Assembly (NCBI RefSeq): GCF_014489115.1
Contig: NZ_JACTAH010000002.1
Coordinates: 1,284,586 to 1,348,585, forward strand
DNA from: Thauera sedimentorum
GTDB lineage: Bacteria > Pseudomonadota > Gammaproteobacteria > Burkholderiales > Rhodocyclaceae
DNA length: 64,000 bases
Direction: 5' to 3'
The notes under the pieces were generated by a model, which saw only the letters and a program-made list of their open reading frames with translations, did no database searches and was not told where the DNA came from. The position numbers were made by a program, and so were the translations under genes. The first letter of the stretch is position 1. Every line of letters starts with the position of its first letter. Of the stretch, positions 47,701 to 57,221 are shown piece after piece.

Positions 47701-50510
47701 TCGGCCGCCGGCTCGGTTGCGCGCTGCTTGTCGAGTTCGAATTCGCTCTCGAGGTCGAGCTCGAACTCTTCCAGCGAGGCTTCCTCGATCTCGGGGGCTG
47801 CTTCGGCTTCCGCGGCGGCAGACGGCTCTGCGGACTCATCCTGAGCCGGAAGCAGACTTTCGTCAGGCCCGGCGGCAGGCGCCTCTTCCGCCGGCAAGTC
47901 GAACTCGGTCGCTTCGATCGGTTCGGGGAAGGGCTCGAACTCTAGTTCTTCGGCGGTCTGTGCTTGTGCCTCCGCGCCCGTTTCGGCGGGCGCCTCGCCG
48001 GTGGCCGGGGCAGTCGCCGCTTCCTCGGACGGATGGCCGAACGGCAGGATCTCGCCTTCGCCGGAGAGTTCCAGGTCGAAGGTCGGCACGCTGTCGGCCG
48101 CCGAGGCGGCTTCCGCGGGGGCGGTTTCCGGAATGATCCCGGGGTCGTGGATCGGCGCATCGCTGCTGCGCAGGCGCTCGGCTTCAGCCAGGAGCGCAGT
48201 GGCGTCGCGGCCGTGCGGACCGCCTTGCTCGAGTTGCTCCACCCAGGCGCTGAAGGTCTGGTGAGCGGCATCGACGAGGTGGTGCAGGGCCGGCGTGGGC
48301 GTCCATTCGAGCTGCAGCCAGCGGTTGAGGGTCTGCTCCAGCCCCCAGGCGGCTTCGCCGAACTCGCGCAGGCCGACCATGCGTCCGCTGCCCTTCAGGG
48401 TGTGGAAGCCGCGCCGGATGGCGGTGAAATACTCGGTGTTGGACGGTTCGGTGCGCGACAGCTCCAGGTGTTCGCCGATCGATGCGAGCACCTCGTGGGC
48501 TTCTTCGATGAAGATGTCCAGCAGTTCGGCGTCGATCTCCTCCTCGCTGGCCTCGATCAGCCGCCGGGTTTCGGCCGCCGGAGCGGGAACCTCCACCGGC
48601 GCGGGACCGGGCTCGGTGGTGAAGTCCTCCTCGGCGAGGATCTCCTCGGGTAGCGCGAGCTCCGCGAGCGCGGGCTCTTCCGGTGGTTCGGCGGCTGCCG
48701 TTTCCTCGGTGGCCGTGGGGGCTTGTTCCGCTTCCGGCTCGCCGACGGGCTGGCGCTCGGCTGCGGTGGTGGCCGGCTCCTCGGGCATGACGGCGACGGC
48801 CTCTTCTTCGGCGAGGGGCGGAGGTTCCACCGCTTCCGCCTCGGGGGCGTCGGGGTTCAGGAAGCGCGCCAGGCTGGCTGGGCCGTGCTGGAGCGCCTGG
48901 ATGTAGAAGCCGAGCGCGGAGAGTCGATGGGCGAGGGACTCGGACTGGCCGGGCTCGACCGGCGCATCGGCCTCGGCGAGGGCTGCGATCTCGTCGGCGG
49001 CCTCGTGGACCAGGGCAATGGCCTCGTCGTCACCGAGCAGGCTCAGCGCACCTTCGATCTGATGCAAGGGCGCGCCGAGCGAGGCGAGCGGGGCGCGCTT
49101 GTCGTTGTTGCGGAAGAAGTCGTCCAGTGCCTGCTCGATATGTGCAAGGCTGGAGATGATTTCGCGCGACAGCTGGGCGAGCGCTTCGCGTTCCTGGTTG
49201 CGGCGGGCCCCCTGGGTGGTCGCGGAGTTTTCTGCTGCCTCGACCGCTTCGCCGCGCATCATCGCGGCAATGCGCTTGAGCGTGTCGGCGACCTGCGAGG
49301 AGAAGCTTGCATCCGGGCCGCCGCGCTCGAGAGCGGCTTCGCCGAGCAGCAGCGCAGTGGCGATCTCGAGCGACAGGGCTTCGTTGAGCTGCAGCGGATC
49401 CTTGCGCAGCCACTGCAGGAAACCGTCCAGCCCGACCAGCAGGCGCACGAAGGCCGGGCGGCCAAGCTGCTCGGACTGCTGGGCAAGCTCACGGAGTTGG
49501 GTCTCGAAGCGGGGCAGGGCCGAGGCGCCGCCGCCGCAGAATTCGTCCCAGGTTTCCTTGGCCGCACTGAGCCTGTTGCGCAGGCCCTGGAGGAGGGGGC
49601 CGAGCGGAGCATCGCTGACCGCGGAGCCCGGTTCGGGGATCAGCGCATCCAGCTGCCAGGTGTCGTGCACCTCGCGCTGATGAGGGGTGGTGGCCGGTGC
49701 CTGGGCGACGCGGTAGAGGACTTCGCGCATCAACCGGTCGGGGACGGTGCTGTTGCCGCCCAGCGTGCGGCGCAGCTGGGCGTCGAGCTGCGCGCAGAGC
49801 TTCCGGGTTTCCAGGTCGGGCGGGAGATCGCCGGCGGCGAGCGCTTCGAACAGCGCGATGCTGGCCCACCACAGGGCGCGCGCGGGAGAACTGGCCAGCG
49901 TCTGTTCGATGCCCGCGACCGCGTCGCGCATGGTGTGCGCGCCGGCCGGGTCCTCGGGAGCGCGTAGCCAGCCGAGCAGGCCGAGTTCGAACTGGGTGCG
50001 CAGTTCCCGCAAGCGGGTGCGGCGAGCCTCGTCCGACAGGGGGGCGGGGGTGGGCCGGCGCGGCGGGCGACGGCCGAGGTCGGGGAAGAACAGATCGGCT
50101 GCCGGAACGCCTTCACGGCCGCGGGCGGACTGGATCTCGCCGTAGAGAGCGGCCAGCCTCAGTGGCTGGTCGGCGGCCCCGTGAACCAGTTCCTCGAGGT
50201 AGTTGCCGATGGCCGAGAGACTGCGACGGCCGAGCTCGAGCAGGCGATCGTCCGCGGTCAGTTCGCCGCGTACCGCAGCGCCGAGCAACTGGTCGAGCGC
50301 ATCGGCGAACTGCGTCAGGCCGTCGAGTCCGACGATCGACAATGCGCCGCGCGCCTGGTGCAGGTGCGTCTGGGCGAACTGCACCTGGCTCGCCGGGTCG
50401 GCAGCCGATGCCGCCTGCTCGAGCCCTTCGGTCGCGCGTGCGAGTGCGTTGTCGATTTCGCCCTTGACCCAGGTCAGTGGGCCGAGATCGCGTTCCGTTG
50501 CATGCGTCAT
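44796..50510 (-). CDS. chpA: ChpA/PilL hybrid chemotaxis kinase with multiple Hpt domains
   Basis: A 1904-residue CheA-type kinase of the type IV pilus system. Hpt-like modules occur around H51 (HQARG), H483 (HQIEG), H703 (HTLKG), H1037 (HTLGG) and H1207 (HTLKG); only H703 and H1207 have the ideal motif. A Pro/Glu/Ala-rich linker spans about 555-660, and a second about 770-1000. Next come the dimerisation helices, the ATPase domain (SVAHGIEDIEARR, DDGAGLNFARI, GRGVGMDVVKSE), a CheW-like domain, and a C-terminal receiver with Asp1834 in SDIEMPRMDG. It receives signals from PilJ via PilI and phosphorylates PilG and PilH. Last gene of the operon, 28 bases after pilJ. Confidence 0.94.
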   Translation of the reverse strand: MTHATERDLGPLTWVKGEIDNALARATEGLEQAASAADPASQVQFAQTHLHQARGALSIVGLDGLTQFADALDQLLGAAVRGELTADDRLLELGRRSLSAIGNYLEELVHGAADQPLRLAALYGEIQSARGREGVPAADLFFPDLGRRPPRRPTPAPLSDEARRTRLRELRTQFELGLLGWLRAPEDPAGAHTMRDAVAGIEQTLASSPARALWWASIALFEALAAGDLPPDLETRKLCAQLDAQLRRTLGGNSTVPDRLMREVLYRVAQAPATTPHQREVHDTWQLDALIPEPGSAVSDAPLGPLLQGLRNRLSAAKETWDEFCGGGASALPRFETQLRELAQQSEQLGRPAFVRLLVGLDGFLQWLRKDPLQLNEALSLEIATALLLGEAALERGGPDASFSSQVADTLKRIAAMMRGEAVEAAENSATTQGARRNQEREALAQLSREIISSLAHIEQALDDFFRNNDKRAPLASLGAPLHQIEGALSLLGDDEAIALVHEAADEIAALAEADAPVEPGQSESLAHRLSALGFYIQALQHGPASLARFLNPDAPEAEAVEPPPLAEEEAVAVMPEEPATTAAERQPVGEPEAEQAPTATEETAAAEPPEEPALAELALPEEILAEEDFTTEPGPAPVEVPAPAAETRRLIEASEEEIDAELLDIFIEEAHEVLASIGEHLELSRTEPSNTEYFTAIRRGFHTLKGSGRMVGLREFGEAAWGLEQTLNRWLQLEWTPTPALHHLVDAAHQTFSAWVEQLEQGGPHGRDATALLAEAERLRSSDAPIHDPGIIPETAPAEAASAADSVPTFDLELSGEGEILPFGHPSEEAATAPATGEAPAETGAEAQAQTAEELEFEPFPEPIEATEFDLPAEEAPAAGPDESLLPAQDESAEPSAAAEAEAAPEIEEASLEEFELDLESEFELDKQRATEPAAEAPPASADWDEEATIILPEPPPAAPAEATAEPEPESEPESGPEAPPEPDLVRIGDAEISHPLYDLYLAEARHHLATLHQELARLQSNPVLLPPEVSIRAAHTLGGISGTARMMPLQALARALEYAQTRSRDNQIPPTAEQAALLQSTLETLEAMFVEVTDRRMPLPVPELIEQLEAVGRPPVESPVVETPRAEEPSERPLAAPVEEQAAPAAELPAPPPAAPVHDEIDTQLLPIFLEEGAELLSELHGALRAWRGEEANAEQPQRIARLLHTLKGSARMTGAMNLGEHVHQMESAFEAQRKTGQDTGALIDYLEGGLDVVEQAIDALASGEPTTAIEAATAPADKAAAAETVEIAAEPEAAAGSATLRVRADAVDSFVNQAGEIGIARTRIEGELRTLRRSLLDLTENVIRLRNQLREVEIQAEVQMQSRIAQAESHHAEFDPLEMDRYTRLQELTRMMAESVNDVTTVQQNLLKNLDGADVALHSQARMSRELQQALMQVRMVPFDSLADRLYRVVRQSAKDLGKRATLDLRGGRIELDRGVLEHMVAPLEHLLRNSVAHGIEDIEARRAAGKAEIGEITLTVRQEGNEIAIELADDGAGLNFARIAEKARAAGLLGADEQADDRRLTNLIFVPGFSTAGSVSTVSGRGVGMDVVKSETAAVGGRIEVASQPGQGTSFRIYLPLTLAVTQALLVRAGNRSWAIPSSMIAQVLELKTDALERLRSEGGTDWQDEHYSYRYLPRLLGDHHTQPEVQRFNWVLLLRAGAQTLALHVDALRGNQEIVVKNAGPQIARLVGVSGATVLGDGEIVLILNPVALASRGLGADESPGDDIAAGGVQAAPAAARIPSIMVVDDSLTVRKITGRLLEREGYRVITAKDGVDALEKLLETVPDVILSDIEMPRMDGFDLVRNIRADERTRAVPVIMITSRLADKHRRYAEEIGANHYLGKPFQEEELLGLLAGYTATA

Positions 50511-50538
50511 GTGTCGGTCTCTTGCCTGGGGAGATGTG

Positions 50539-52680
50539 TCAGACCTTGAAGCCCGACACCGAACCCTTCAGTTCGACGGCGAGGTCGGCCAGCTGGCCGA
50601 TCGACACAGCCGTCTGCTGGGTGCCGCGGGTGGTCTGCTCGGTGATGCTGAGAATGTCCTTCATGCTCTGTGCCACGCCGGTGGCGGTGGCGGCCTGACG
50701 CTGGGTGTCGGTGGAAATCTGTTCGATCAGGCGGGCGGTTTCCATCGACACCTGGCCGATCTCGGACAGCGCCTGGCCCGCGGCGTCGGACAGCTGGGCG
50801 CCCTCGACCACGTCTCGGGTGGCGTTTTCCATGGCGCCCACCGCGTCCTGGGTGTCGGTCTGAATGGTCTTCACGATCGCCGAGATCTGCTTGGTCGCCT
50901 CCGCCGAACGCTCCGCCAGGCGCTGCACCTCTTCCGCCACCACGGTGAAGCCGCGGCCCGCTTCGCCTGCCGAGGCCGCCTGGATGGCGGCGTTGAGCGC
51001 GAGCACGTTGGTCTGCTCGGTAATGTCGGAAATCAGTTCCACGATTTCGCCGATCTCCTGCGAGGATTCGCCCAGACGCTTGATGCGCTTGGAGGTTTCC
51101 TGGATCTTCTCGCGGATGTCGTTCATGCCGCGGATGGTGTTCTCCACCGCGTCCGCGCCCTTGCGCGCAGAATCCAGAGAGCGTCGCGCGACCTGTGCGG
51201 ACTGCAGCGCGCGGGCCGAGGATTCGGTCATCGACTGGGCCATCTGCTCGACCGTGCTGCCGGCGGCCTTCAGTTCCTGCGCCTGCTTCTCGGTGGCGGC
51301 GAGCAGTTCGTTGGAGGTCTGCTGGGCGGACTGGGTGGCGGCGGTCACGCGGGTGGCGGCGTCGTTGATGCGGCGTACCAGCACCGACAGTTCCTCAATG
51401 GTGTAGTTCACCGAGTCGGCGATCGCCCCGGTGATGTCTTCCGACACCGTGGCGCGGATGGTGAGGTCGCCGTCGGCCAGATCGCCCATCTCGTTCATCA
51501 GCCGCAGGATGGCCTGCTGGGTCTGGTTGCGTTCGCCTTCGGCGCTGAGGCGCTGACGTTCCGACTCGAGGCGTCGGCTGGCGATATCGTCGTTGTAGGC
51601 CTTGGCCATCATGGCCAGTACGGCGATGCCGGCCAGCGCGGAGACCACCACCAGCAGGGTGATCGGATTGAGGCCGCGGAAGGCCTGGTTGTAGGCCTCG
51701 GACAACTCGTTGGTGCGCGCGAGCAGCGGGGTGGAATCGCGGAAGATGCGGCTGCCGGCCTGCTTGGCCTGCACCAGCAGCTGGATGTTGCCGAGGATGC
51801 CGGTGACCGAGTTGAGGGTCTCCTGCGCGGTCTGGTCGAGCTCGGCCAGGCGGGCGCGGGTCTCGGCGTCGTTGGAGGCCTGCTGCAACTGGGCGAGGTG
51901 TTCGCGGAAGGTATTGGTGTCCTTGCCGAGCAGGAAGGCCACTTCGGGGTCGATGGCGTCGGCCACCAGCAGCGCGTTGGCGTTCTTGGCCATGCGCTGG
52001 GTCAGCATCACCGCACGGTTGGCGGTGGCGATGTCACGAGGGTTGGCGCCGCCGAGCAGCTTGAGCGAAGCGACCTGCTCGGTGAGGTCGAGCAGCGTCG
52101 CGTTGCTGGCGTTGATGGCGTCGACCGATTCGTTGAGCGTGATCAGGTTCTTTTCCTGGGCGAGCAGGGCGGCGGTGTCCTGCTCGGTCTTGCGCCAGGC
52201 TTCGGTGAGCTTCTGCAGTGCGGGCTGTGCGGCGTCGGGGCTCGCCGGCACCGAACGGTCGTCGATCTCGCCGCCCTGGGTGAGGGCGCGCAGCAACATG
52301 CCGAAGCGGGCGCTGGCCTGGCGAAGCTCGGAGAAGGCCTGGGCGTTGCCCTGCAGCGAGAGCTGGGCGGCCTTGGCGATCTGCTGGGAGAGCATCTGCA
52401 TTTCGCCCGCACTGGCCACATAGGTGGTGGCGTGACCGGCCTGACGGCCCTGGTAGACCAGCAGGCCGGCGGTGAGCAGGACCAGCACGGTGAACAGGGC
52501 GCCGAGGTTGCGCAGCCGCTCCGCCACCGGGCGCGCCTGTTGCGGCTCGCTGCCTGACGAGCCCTTGGCCGCGGCTGGTGGCGGGGTGTCGTGGGTTTCC
52601 AGAATGGTGGTGTCGGAGGCCGATTCGGCCGGGACGGTCTTCTTCTTTCCTAGGGACAGCTCTGGAAACTTAAATGCCAT
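50539..52680 (-). CDS. pilJ: Pilus chemoreceptor PilJ
   Basis: A 713-residue methyl-accepting protein. Helices at about 59-79 and 330-352 bound a large periplasmic region with two PilJ repeats ([20 protein letters not shown] is typical). A HAMP domain and the coiled-coil signalling region follow, with [20 protein letters not shown] at the tip. PilJ senses pilus or surface contact in Pseudomonas and feeds ChpA. A cytoplasmic N-terminal extension of about 55 residues, rich in Pro, Ala and Lys, precedes the first helix. ATG 52680 is chosen because GGAG lies eight bases upstream. Confidence 0.93.
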   Translation of the reverse strand: MAFKFPELSLGKKKTVPAESASDTTILETHDTPPPAAAKGSSGSEPQQARPVAERLRNLGALFTVLVLLTAGLLVYQGRQAGHATTYVASAGEMQMLSQQIAKAAQLSLQGNAQAFSELRQASARFGMLLRALTQGGEIDDRSVPASPDAAQPALQKLTEAWRKTEQDTAALLAQEKNLITLNESVDAINASNATLLDLTEQVASLKLLGGANPRDIATANRAVMLTQRMAKNANALLVADAIDPEVAFLLGKDTNTFREHLAQLQQASNDAETRARLAELDQTAQETLNSVTGILGNIQLLVQAKQAGSRIFRDSTPLLARTNELSEAYNQAFRGLNPITLLVVVSALAGIAVLAMMAKAYNDDIASRRLESERQRLSAEGERNQTQQAILRLMNEMGDLADGDLTIRATVSEDITGAIADSVNYTIEELSVLVRRINDAATRVTAATQSAQQTSNELLAATEKQAQELKAAGSTVEQMAQSMTESSARALQSAQVARRSLDSARKGADAVENTIRGMNDIREKIQETSKRIKRLGESSQEIGEIVELISDITEQTNVLALNAAIQAASAGEAGRGFTVVAEEVQRLAERSAEATKQISAIVKTIQTDTQDAVGAMENATRDVVEGAQLSDAAGQALSEIGQVSMETARLIEQISTDTQRQAATATGVAQSMKDILSITEQTTRGTQQTAVSIGQLADLAVELKGSVSGFKV

Positions 52681-52737
52681 GTCGCGTGCTCCGCCACAAA
52701 GGGTCAATGCTGGCCGGATCGGCTCCGGCGTGAATGC

Positions 52738-53250
52738 TTATTCGATACCTGCGTCGAGAAACCCGGGATGCGCCAGCAGCTTGGGCACGTCGAGCTTCAG
52801 CCACAGCCGGTTCTGGTTGTCGCGCAGGCGCTGGGCGACCCAGGGGCGGGGGTCGGCCTCGCCCTGGTCTGCTTCGAAGTCTTCCCGGCTGCGCAGGCCC
52901 AGCGCGCGGGAGACCAGGATTGCACTGTTGATGCCATGCTTGGCGCCGACCAGCACCAGGCGCGCATGGCCTGCCGGGGAGATCGGCGCCCCCTGCTGGA
53001 AGGCCGAGAAATCGACCACGCCGAACAGCGTGCCACGCACGTTGGCGACGCCGCCGAACCATGGACGGGTTAGCGGGACCGGGCTGAGCGGCGGCACCGG
53101 CAGGATTTCGCCACTGTCGGTGAGGTCGATCAGCCAGTTCTCGCTGCCGGCCTGAAGGCCGAGCAGCGCGCGGCGGTCGCCGGTCTGTGCCTCGGCCAGG
53201 CGCCGGACCAGGCTTTCCTGGAACTCGCGCAGGCTGATCCGCTTGGCCAT
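52738..53250 (-). CDS. pilI: Pilus chemotaxis adaptor PilI (CheW-like)
   Basis: A 170-residue CheW-domain protein. ISLREFQESLVRRLAEAQ at the N terminus is PilI-typical; WFGGVANVRGTLFGVVDFSAF (split across about 64-84) is the CheW hallmark. It couples PilJ to ChpA at the cell pole. It starts three bases after the pilH stop and lies 57 bases before pilJ. Confidence 0.9.
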   Translation of the reverse strand: MAKRISLREFQESLVRRLAEAQTGDRRALLGLQAGSENWLIDLTDSGEILPVPPLSPVPLTRPWFGGVANVRGTLFGVVDFSAFQQGAPISPAGHARLVLVGAKHGINSAILVSRALGLRSREDFEADQGEADPRPWVAQRLRDNQNRLWLKLDVPKLLAHPGFLDAGIE

Positions 53251-53253
53251 GGA

Positions 53254-53619
53254 TCAGCCCAGTGCCTGGATGCGACCGAGCAGTTCCGCCTGGTCCACCG
53301 GCTTGACGAGGTAGTCGTAGGCGCCCTGGCGCATGCCCCAGATGCGGTCCGTTTCCAGTCCCTTGCTGGTGCACATGATGATGGGGATGGCGCGGGTGGC
53401 CTCGTCGCGCGAGATCGTGCGGGTGGCCTGGTAGCCGTTCATGCCGGGCATGACCACGTCCATCAGGATCAGGTCGGGCATTTCGCTCTTGCTCTTGGCG
53501 ATCGCGTCCTCGCCGTTCTCGGCGGTCACGACCTGGTAGCCGTGCTTGACCAGCAGTTCGGTCAGCGCCAGGCGCTCGGTGGGGGAATCGTCAACCACGA
53601 GGATTTTCTTGATCGGCAT
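53254..53619 (-). CDS. pilH: Twitching response regulator PilH
   Basis: A 121-residue CheY-like protein. KKILVVDDSPTERLAL supplies the acidic pocket, LILMDVVMPGMNGYQ the phospho-accepting Asp (about residue 52), MCTSKG the switch residue, and YLVKPVDQAEL the conserved Lys. PilH in Pseudomonas opposes PilG output or drains phosphate from ChpA. It is second to pilG in the operon (39-base gap). Confidence 0.92.
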   Translation of the reverse strand: MPIKKILVVDDSPTERLALTELLVKHGYQVVTAENGEDAIAKSKSEMPDLILMDVVMPGMNGYQATRTISRDEATRAIPIIMCTSKGLETDRIWGMRQGAYDYLVKPVDQAELLGRIQALG

Positions 53620-53658
53620 CGTCTTGGCCTTCCGTCTCCGTTTCCGTTGTTGCCAGGT

Positions 53659-54045
53659 TCAGCCGGCCCGCTTCGGGGCGTGTTCGGCCACCGTCTTGAG
53701 CAGGCTGTCCTTGGTGAAGGGTTTGGTGAGGTATTCGTCCGAACCCACCATCCTGCCGCGCGCGCGGTCGAACAGGCCGTCCTTGGAGGACAGCATGATC
53801 ACCGGGGTGGAGGACAGGCGGGGGTTCTTCTTGATCAGCGCGCAGGTCTGGTAGCCGTCCAGGCGCGGCATCATGATGTCCACGAAGATCACGTCGGGAT
53901 GGTGGTCGGCGATCTTGGCTAGGGCGTCGAAGCCGTCCTCGGCGAGCAGGACCTGGCAGCCGGCCTGGCCGAGAAAGATCTCCGCGCTGCGCCGGATGGT
54001 GTTGCTGTCGTCAATCACCATCACCTTCAGTCCGCTCAGGTCCAT
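53659..54045 (-). CDS. pilG: Twitching response regulator PilG
   Basis: A 128-residue CheY-like protein starting at ATG 54045 behind GAGGA. LKVMVIDDSNTIRRSAEIFL, VIFVDIMMPRLDGYQTC, MLSSKDGLFDRARGRM and YLTKPFTKDSLL are nearly identical in arrangement to Pseudomonas PilG. PilG promotes pilus extension and cAMP signalling there. A longer reading of 19 residues upstream is unlikely, because it enters the gap after the rubredoxin gene. Confidence 0.93.
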   Translation of the reverse strand: MDLSGLKVMVIDDSNTIRRSAEIFLGQAGCQVLLAEDGFDALAKIADHHPDVIFVDIMMPRLDGYQTCALIKKNPRLSSTPVIMLSSKDGLFDRARGRMVGSDEYLTKPFTKDSLLKTVAEHAPKRAG

Positions 54046-54134
54046 GGTGTCAGTCCTCGCTGGTTCGTGCGCCCCGCCCCGCCGGCGGGAAGGCGCAAGC
54101 ATACATCATTGGATTCACGCGTGCTGCGCGGGCG

Positions 54135-54314
54135 TCATATCTCGACAAGCTCGAAGTCTTCCTTGCGCGCTTCGCACTCCGGGCAGGTCCAGTTCGGCGG
54201 CAGGTCCTCCCAGCGGGTCCCGGGGGGGATGCCGTCGGCCGGCAGTCCGGCAGCCTCGTCGTAGATGAAGCCGCAGATCAGGCACATGTAGGTCTTGTAT
54301 CCGGTGTCGGTCAT
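54135..54314 (-). CDS. Rubredoxin
   Basis: A 59-residue iron protein. The two Cys pairs are in [13 protein letters not shown] and [15 protein letters not shown], with [13 protein letters not shown] between them, all diagnostic of a single-Fe(Cys)4 rubredoxin. It carries single electrons in the cytoplasm, for example to alkane hydroxylases or superoxide/peroxide-detoxifying enzymes. It lies 89 bases before pilG on the same strand, an order shared with other betaproteobacteria; whether it serves the pilus system or just shares its promoter is unknown. Confidence 0.95.
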   Translation of the reverse strand: MTDTGYKTYMCLICGFIYDEAAGLPADGIPPGTRWEDLPPNWTCPECEARKEDFELVEI

Positions 54315-54408
54315 CGGGCGGCGTGCTCGGTGATGATTGACGTAAAATGCGCCAAATCTTACCGCATTCAGTCCGCCGTGCCAGTCCTGGCCGGCGCCCC
54401 CCCGGATC

Positions 54409-55257
54409 ATGCCCGCTGCGCTTCCCGAGTTTCCCCCGATCGTTCTCTGCCTTGCCGCCAGCGATGCCACCGGCGGCGGAGGGCTGCAGGCCGACCTGCT
54501 GACGCTCGGCAGCATGGGCTGTCATCCGCTGGGCGTGGTGACCTCGGTCAGCGTGCGCGACACGCGCGGCGTGGACGATCTGCTGTCTATCGACCCGGAC
54601 GTGTTCGCCCTGCAGGCGCGGGTGGTGCTCGAGGACATCCCGGTACAGGCCTTCAAGCTCGGCATGTGCGGCGGCGTGGAGAACGTGGCCGCGGTGGCGG
54701 AGATCCTGTCGGACTATCCCGACGTGCCGTTGGTGCTCGAGCCTGCGCTGGCCTGCGGGCCGAGCGACGACGCGGAGGCCGAGGACATGGTCGCGGCGCT
54801 GGTCGAACTGATCCTGCCCCAGGTCACCCTGCTGGTGACCGGACGTGACGAGATCGTCCGCCTGGCCGGCGTGGATGCGGACGAGGACGACGACAGCGGG
54901 CCGCCGCTCGGTCCGCAGGAGGCCGCGGCGCGCTTGATCGCTCTGGGTACCGAGTACGTGCTGCTGACCGGTTCCGCGCAGCCCGGCGCGCAGGTGGTCA
55001 ACCGGCTGATCAGTGCCGAGGGCGTCATCCGCACCGACGCCTGGGAGCGCCTTCCCGGCACATTCCTGGGCGCGGGGGCGACGCTTTCGGCAGCCGCCGC
55101 GGCGGCGCTCGCCCACGGCATGAGCGTGCCCGAGGCGGTGCGCGAGGCGCAGGAGTTCACCCAGGCCGCGCTCGCTGCGGCCTATCGCCCCGGCATGGGC
55201 GGCGCGGTGCCCGACCGTTTCTTCTGGGCGCGGCCACGCGACGACGATGAGCGCTGA
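54409..55257 (+). CDS. thiD: ThiD-like HMP(-P) kinase, catalytic Cys replaced
   Basis: A 282-residue ribokinase-fold enzyme. [19 protein letters not shown] (about 15-33) replaces the usual AGSDxx[20 protein letters not shown] stands for the substrate loop, and FKLGMCG is typical. The anion-hole motif, usually GTGCTLSA, reads [17 protein letters not shown] with Ala224 in place of Cys. The protein keeps the fold and ATP site of ThiD, which phosphorylates hydroxymethylpyrimidine and its phosphate in thiamine synthesis, and overlaps thiE by 11 bases. The missing Cys may mean slower chemistry, a substitute residue or only one of the two steps. Divergent from the rubredoxin gene by 94 bases. Confidence 0.85.
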   Translation: MPAALPEFPPIVLCLAASDATGGGGLQADLLTLGSMGCHPLGVVTSVSVRDTRGVDDLLSIDPDVFALQARVVLEDIPVQAFKLGMCGGVENVAAVAEILSDYPDVPLVLEPALACGPSDDAEAEDMVAALVELILPQVTLLVTGRDEIVRLAGVDADEDDDSGPPLGPQEAAARLIALGTEYVLLTGSAQPGAQVVNRLISAEGVIRTDAWERLPGTFLGAGATLSAAAAAALAHGMSVPEAVREAQEFTQAALAAAYRPGMGGAVPDRFFWARPRDDDER

Positions 55258-55903
55258 ATGGCCGCTGCGCGGGCTCTACCTGGTCACGCCCGACGAACCC
55301 GACACCGCCACGCTGCTGGCGCGCGTGGGCCGGGCGCTCGCGGCGCGCCCGGTGCTGCTGCAGTACCGCAACAAGCTGCTGGATGCTGCCGGGCGCCGTA
55401 CCCAGGCCGCAGAGGTGCTGGCCCTGTGCCGTGCCGCCGGCGTGCCGATGGTGGTCAATGACAGCGTCGAGCTGGCGCTCGACATCGCCGCCGACGGCGT
55501 CCATCTCGGACGCGACGACGGCGACCCGGCCGCGGCCCGCGCGCGCCTCGGTGCCGGACGCATCATCGGCGTGTCCTGTTACGACGAGTGGGCGCGCGCC
55601 GTGGCCGGCGCCCGTGCCGGCGCCGACTACCTCGCCTTCGGGGCGATGTTCGCCTCGCCCACCAAGCCGGCCGCGGTGCGTGCGCCGCTGGAACTGCTCG
55701 GCCGCGCACGACGCGAGCTCGGTCGGCCGGTGGCGGCGATCGGTGGCATCACCGCGGAGAATGCGGCCCAGCTGGTCGCTGCCGGCGCCGACCTGCTGGC
55801 GGTGATCAGCGACGTGTTCGCCGCTCCCGACCCGGCCGTGCGCGGTGCCGAGTACGCCGCGGTCTTCCGTGCTGGACCCCGCCCGGCCGCGCGGCCACAA
55901 TGA
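55247..55903 (+). CDS. thiE: Thiamine-phosphate synthase
   Basis: A 218-residue TIM barrel. [10 protein letters not shown] at the start, VLLQYRNKL (pyrimidine site), [20 protein letters not shown] (phosphate/Mg site), [11 protein letters not shown] and [19 protein letters not shown] are the ThiE motifs. It joins HMP-pyrophosphate to thiazole phosphate. The start is within thiD (11-base overlap), and hemL follows by 31 bases. Confidence 0.92.
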   Translation: MSAEWPLRGLYLVTPDEPDTATLLARVGRALAARPVLLQYRNKLLDAAGRRTQAAEVLALCRAAGVPMVVNDSVELALDIAADGVHLGRDDGDPAAARARLGAGRIIGVSCYDEWARAVAGARAGADYLAFGAMFASPTKPAAVRAPLELLGRARRELGRPVAAIGGITAENAAQLVAAGADLLAVISDVFAAPDPAVRGAEYAAVFRAGPRPAARPQ

Positions 55904-55934
55904 CTCCCTTTTCAAGCAAGCGAACGAATACGCC

Positions 55935-57221
55935 ATGAACAGCCGAAACGAAGCCCTCTTCCAGCGTGCCCAGCGAACCATCCCCGGCGGCGTCAACTCG
56001 CCCGTGCGGGCCTTCCGCTCGGTGGGCGGCACGCCGCGCTTCCTGGCGCGCGCGGAGGGCGCGCGGGTGTGGGATGCGGACGGCAAGGCCTATGTGGACT
56101 ACGTCGGTTCCTGGGGGCCGGCGATCGCCGGCCATGCGCACCCGGCCATCGTCGAGGCGGTGCGCGAGGCGGCGCTGAAGGGCTTGTCCTTCGGCGCGCC
56201 GACCGAATCCGAGGTCGACATGGCCGAGCTGCTGTGCGAGCTGCTGCCGTCGATGGAGATGGTGCGCCTGGTCAGCTCCGGCACCGAGGCGACGATGAGC
56301 GCCATTCGCCTGGCGCGCGGCTTCACCGGGCGCGACGCGATCGTCAAGTTCGAGGGCTGCTACCACGGCCACGCCGACAGCCTGCTGGTGAAGGCCGGCT
56401 CCGGCCTGCTGACCTTCGGCAACCCGTCCTCGGGCGGGGTGCCGGCGGACTTCGCCAAGCACACCATCGTGCTCGACTACAACGACCTGGACGGCGTCGA
56501 GCAGGTCTTCAAGGCACGTGGTGGCGAGATCGCCGCGATCATCGTCGAACCGGTGGCCGGCAACATGAACCTGATCAAGCCCGCGCCCGGTTTCCTCGAA
56601 GGCCTGCGCCGGCTGTGTACCGAGTACGGCGCGGTGCTGATCTTCGACGAAGTGATGACCGGCTTCCGCGTCGGCCCGCAGGGCGTACAGGGCCTGTACG
56701 GCATCACCCCGGACCTCACCACGCTGGGCAAGGTGATCGGCGGCGGCATGCCGGTGGGCGCCTTCGGCGGGCGGCGCGACATCATGGAGAAGGTCGCCCC
56801 GCTGGGCGCGGTGTACCAGGCCGGCACGCTCTCCGGCAGCCCGGTGGCGGTGGCCGCGGGCATCGCCTCGCTGCGCCTGACGCGCGAACCCGGCTTCTAC
56901 GAGCAACTGGCGGCGCGCACCCGCGCCCTGGTCGACGGGCTGGCGGCCGCCGCGCGCGAAGCGGGCATCACCTTCAGCGCGGATGCGGTGGGCGGCATGT
57001 TCGGGGTGTATTTCAGCGCAGCGGTGCCCGGCTCTTTCGCCGACGTCATGGCTTCGGACCGTGAGCGCTTCAACCGCTTCTTCCACGCCATGCTGGACGC
57101 CGGCCACTACTTCGCACCCTCGGCCTTCGAGGCCGGCTTCGTCTCCGCCGCGCACGGCGACGCCGAGATCGCCGATACCGTGGCGGCGGCGCGCAAGGTG
57201 TTCGCGGAACTGGCTGCATGA
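55935..57221 (+). CDS. hemL: Glutamate-1-semialdehyde 2,1-aminomutase
   Basis: A 428-residue PLP enzyme. [17 protein letters not shown] at the N terminus, [44 protein letters not shown] and cofactor Lys in [18 protein letters not shown] are diagnostic of HemL. It converts glutamate-1-semialdehyde to 5-aminolevulinate, the first committed tetrapyrrole intermediate in the C5 pathway. ATG 55935 gives a canonical N terminus. The stop overlaps the next gene by four bases. Confidence 0.95.
   Translation: MNSRNEALFQRAQRTIPGGVNSPVRAFRSVGGTPRFLARAEGARVWDADGKAYVDYVGSWGPAIAGHAHPAIVEAVREAALKGLSFGAPTESEVDMAELLCELLPSMEMVRLVSSGTEATMSAIRLARGFTGRDAIVKFEGCYHGHADSLLVKAGSGLLTFGNPSSGGVPADFAKHTIVLDYNDLDGVEQVFKARGGEIAAIIVEPVAGNMNLIKPAPGFLEGLRRLCTEYGAVLIFDEVMTGFRVGPQGVQGLYGITPDLTTLGKVIGGGMPVGAFGGRRDIMEKVAPLGAVYQAGTLSGSPVAVAAGIASLRLTREPGFYEQLAARTRALVDGLAAAAREAGITFSADAVGGMFGVYFSAAVPGSFADVMASDRERFNRFFHAMLDAGHYFAPSAFEAGFVSAAHGDAEIADTVAAARKVFAELAA

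Noticed and set aside
44865..47945. 1026-codon plus-strand open frame opposite chpA
   Set aside because: Antisense shadow; the composition mirrors chpA codons and no family motif is present.
47560..48060. Tandem repeat array within chpA
   Set aside because: The apparent repetition is low-complexity Glu/Pro/Ala coding for a linker, without a fixed repeat unit or spacers, so neither a CRISPR array nor a tandem repeat.
54315..54408. Thiamine pyrophosphate riboswitch before thiD
   Set aside because: The 94-base gap lacks the CTGAGA and other conserved TPP-aptamer segments and is too short for the full aptamer.
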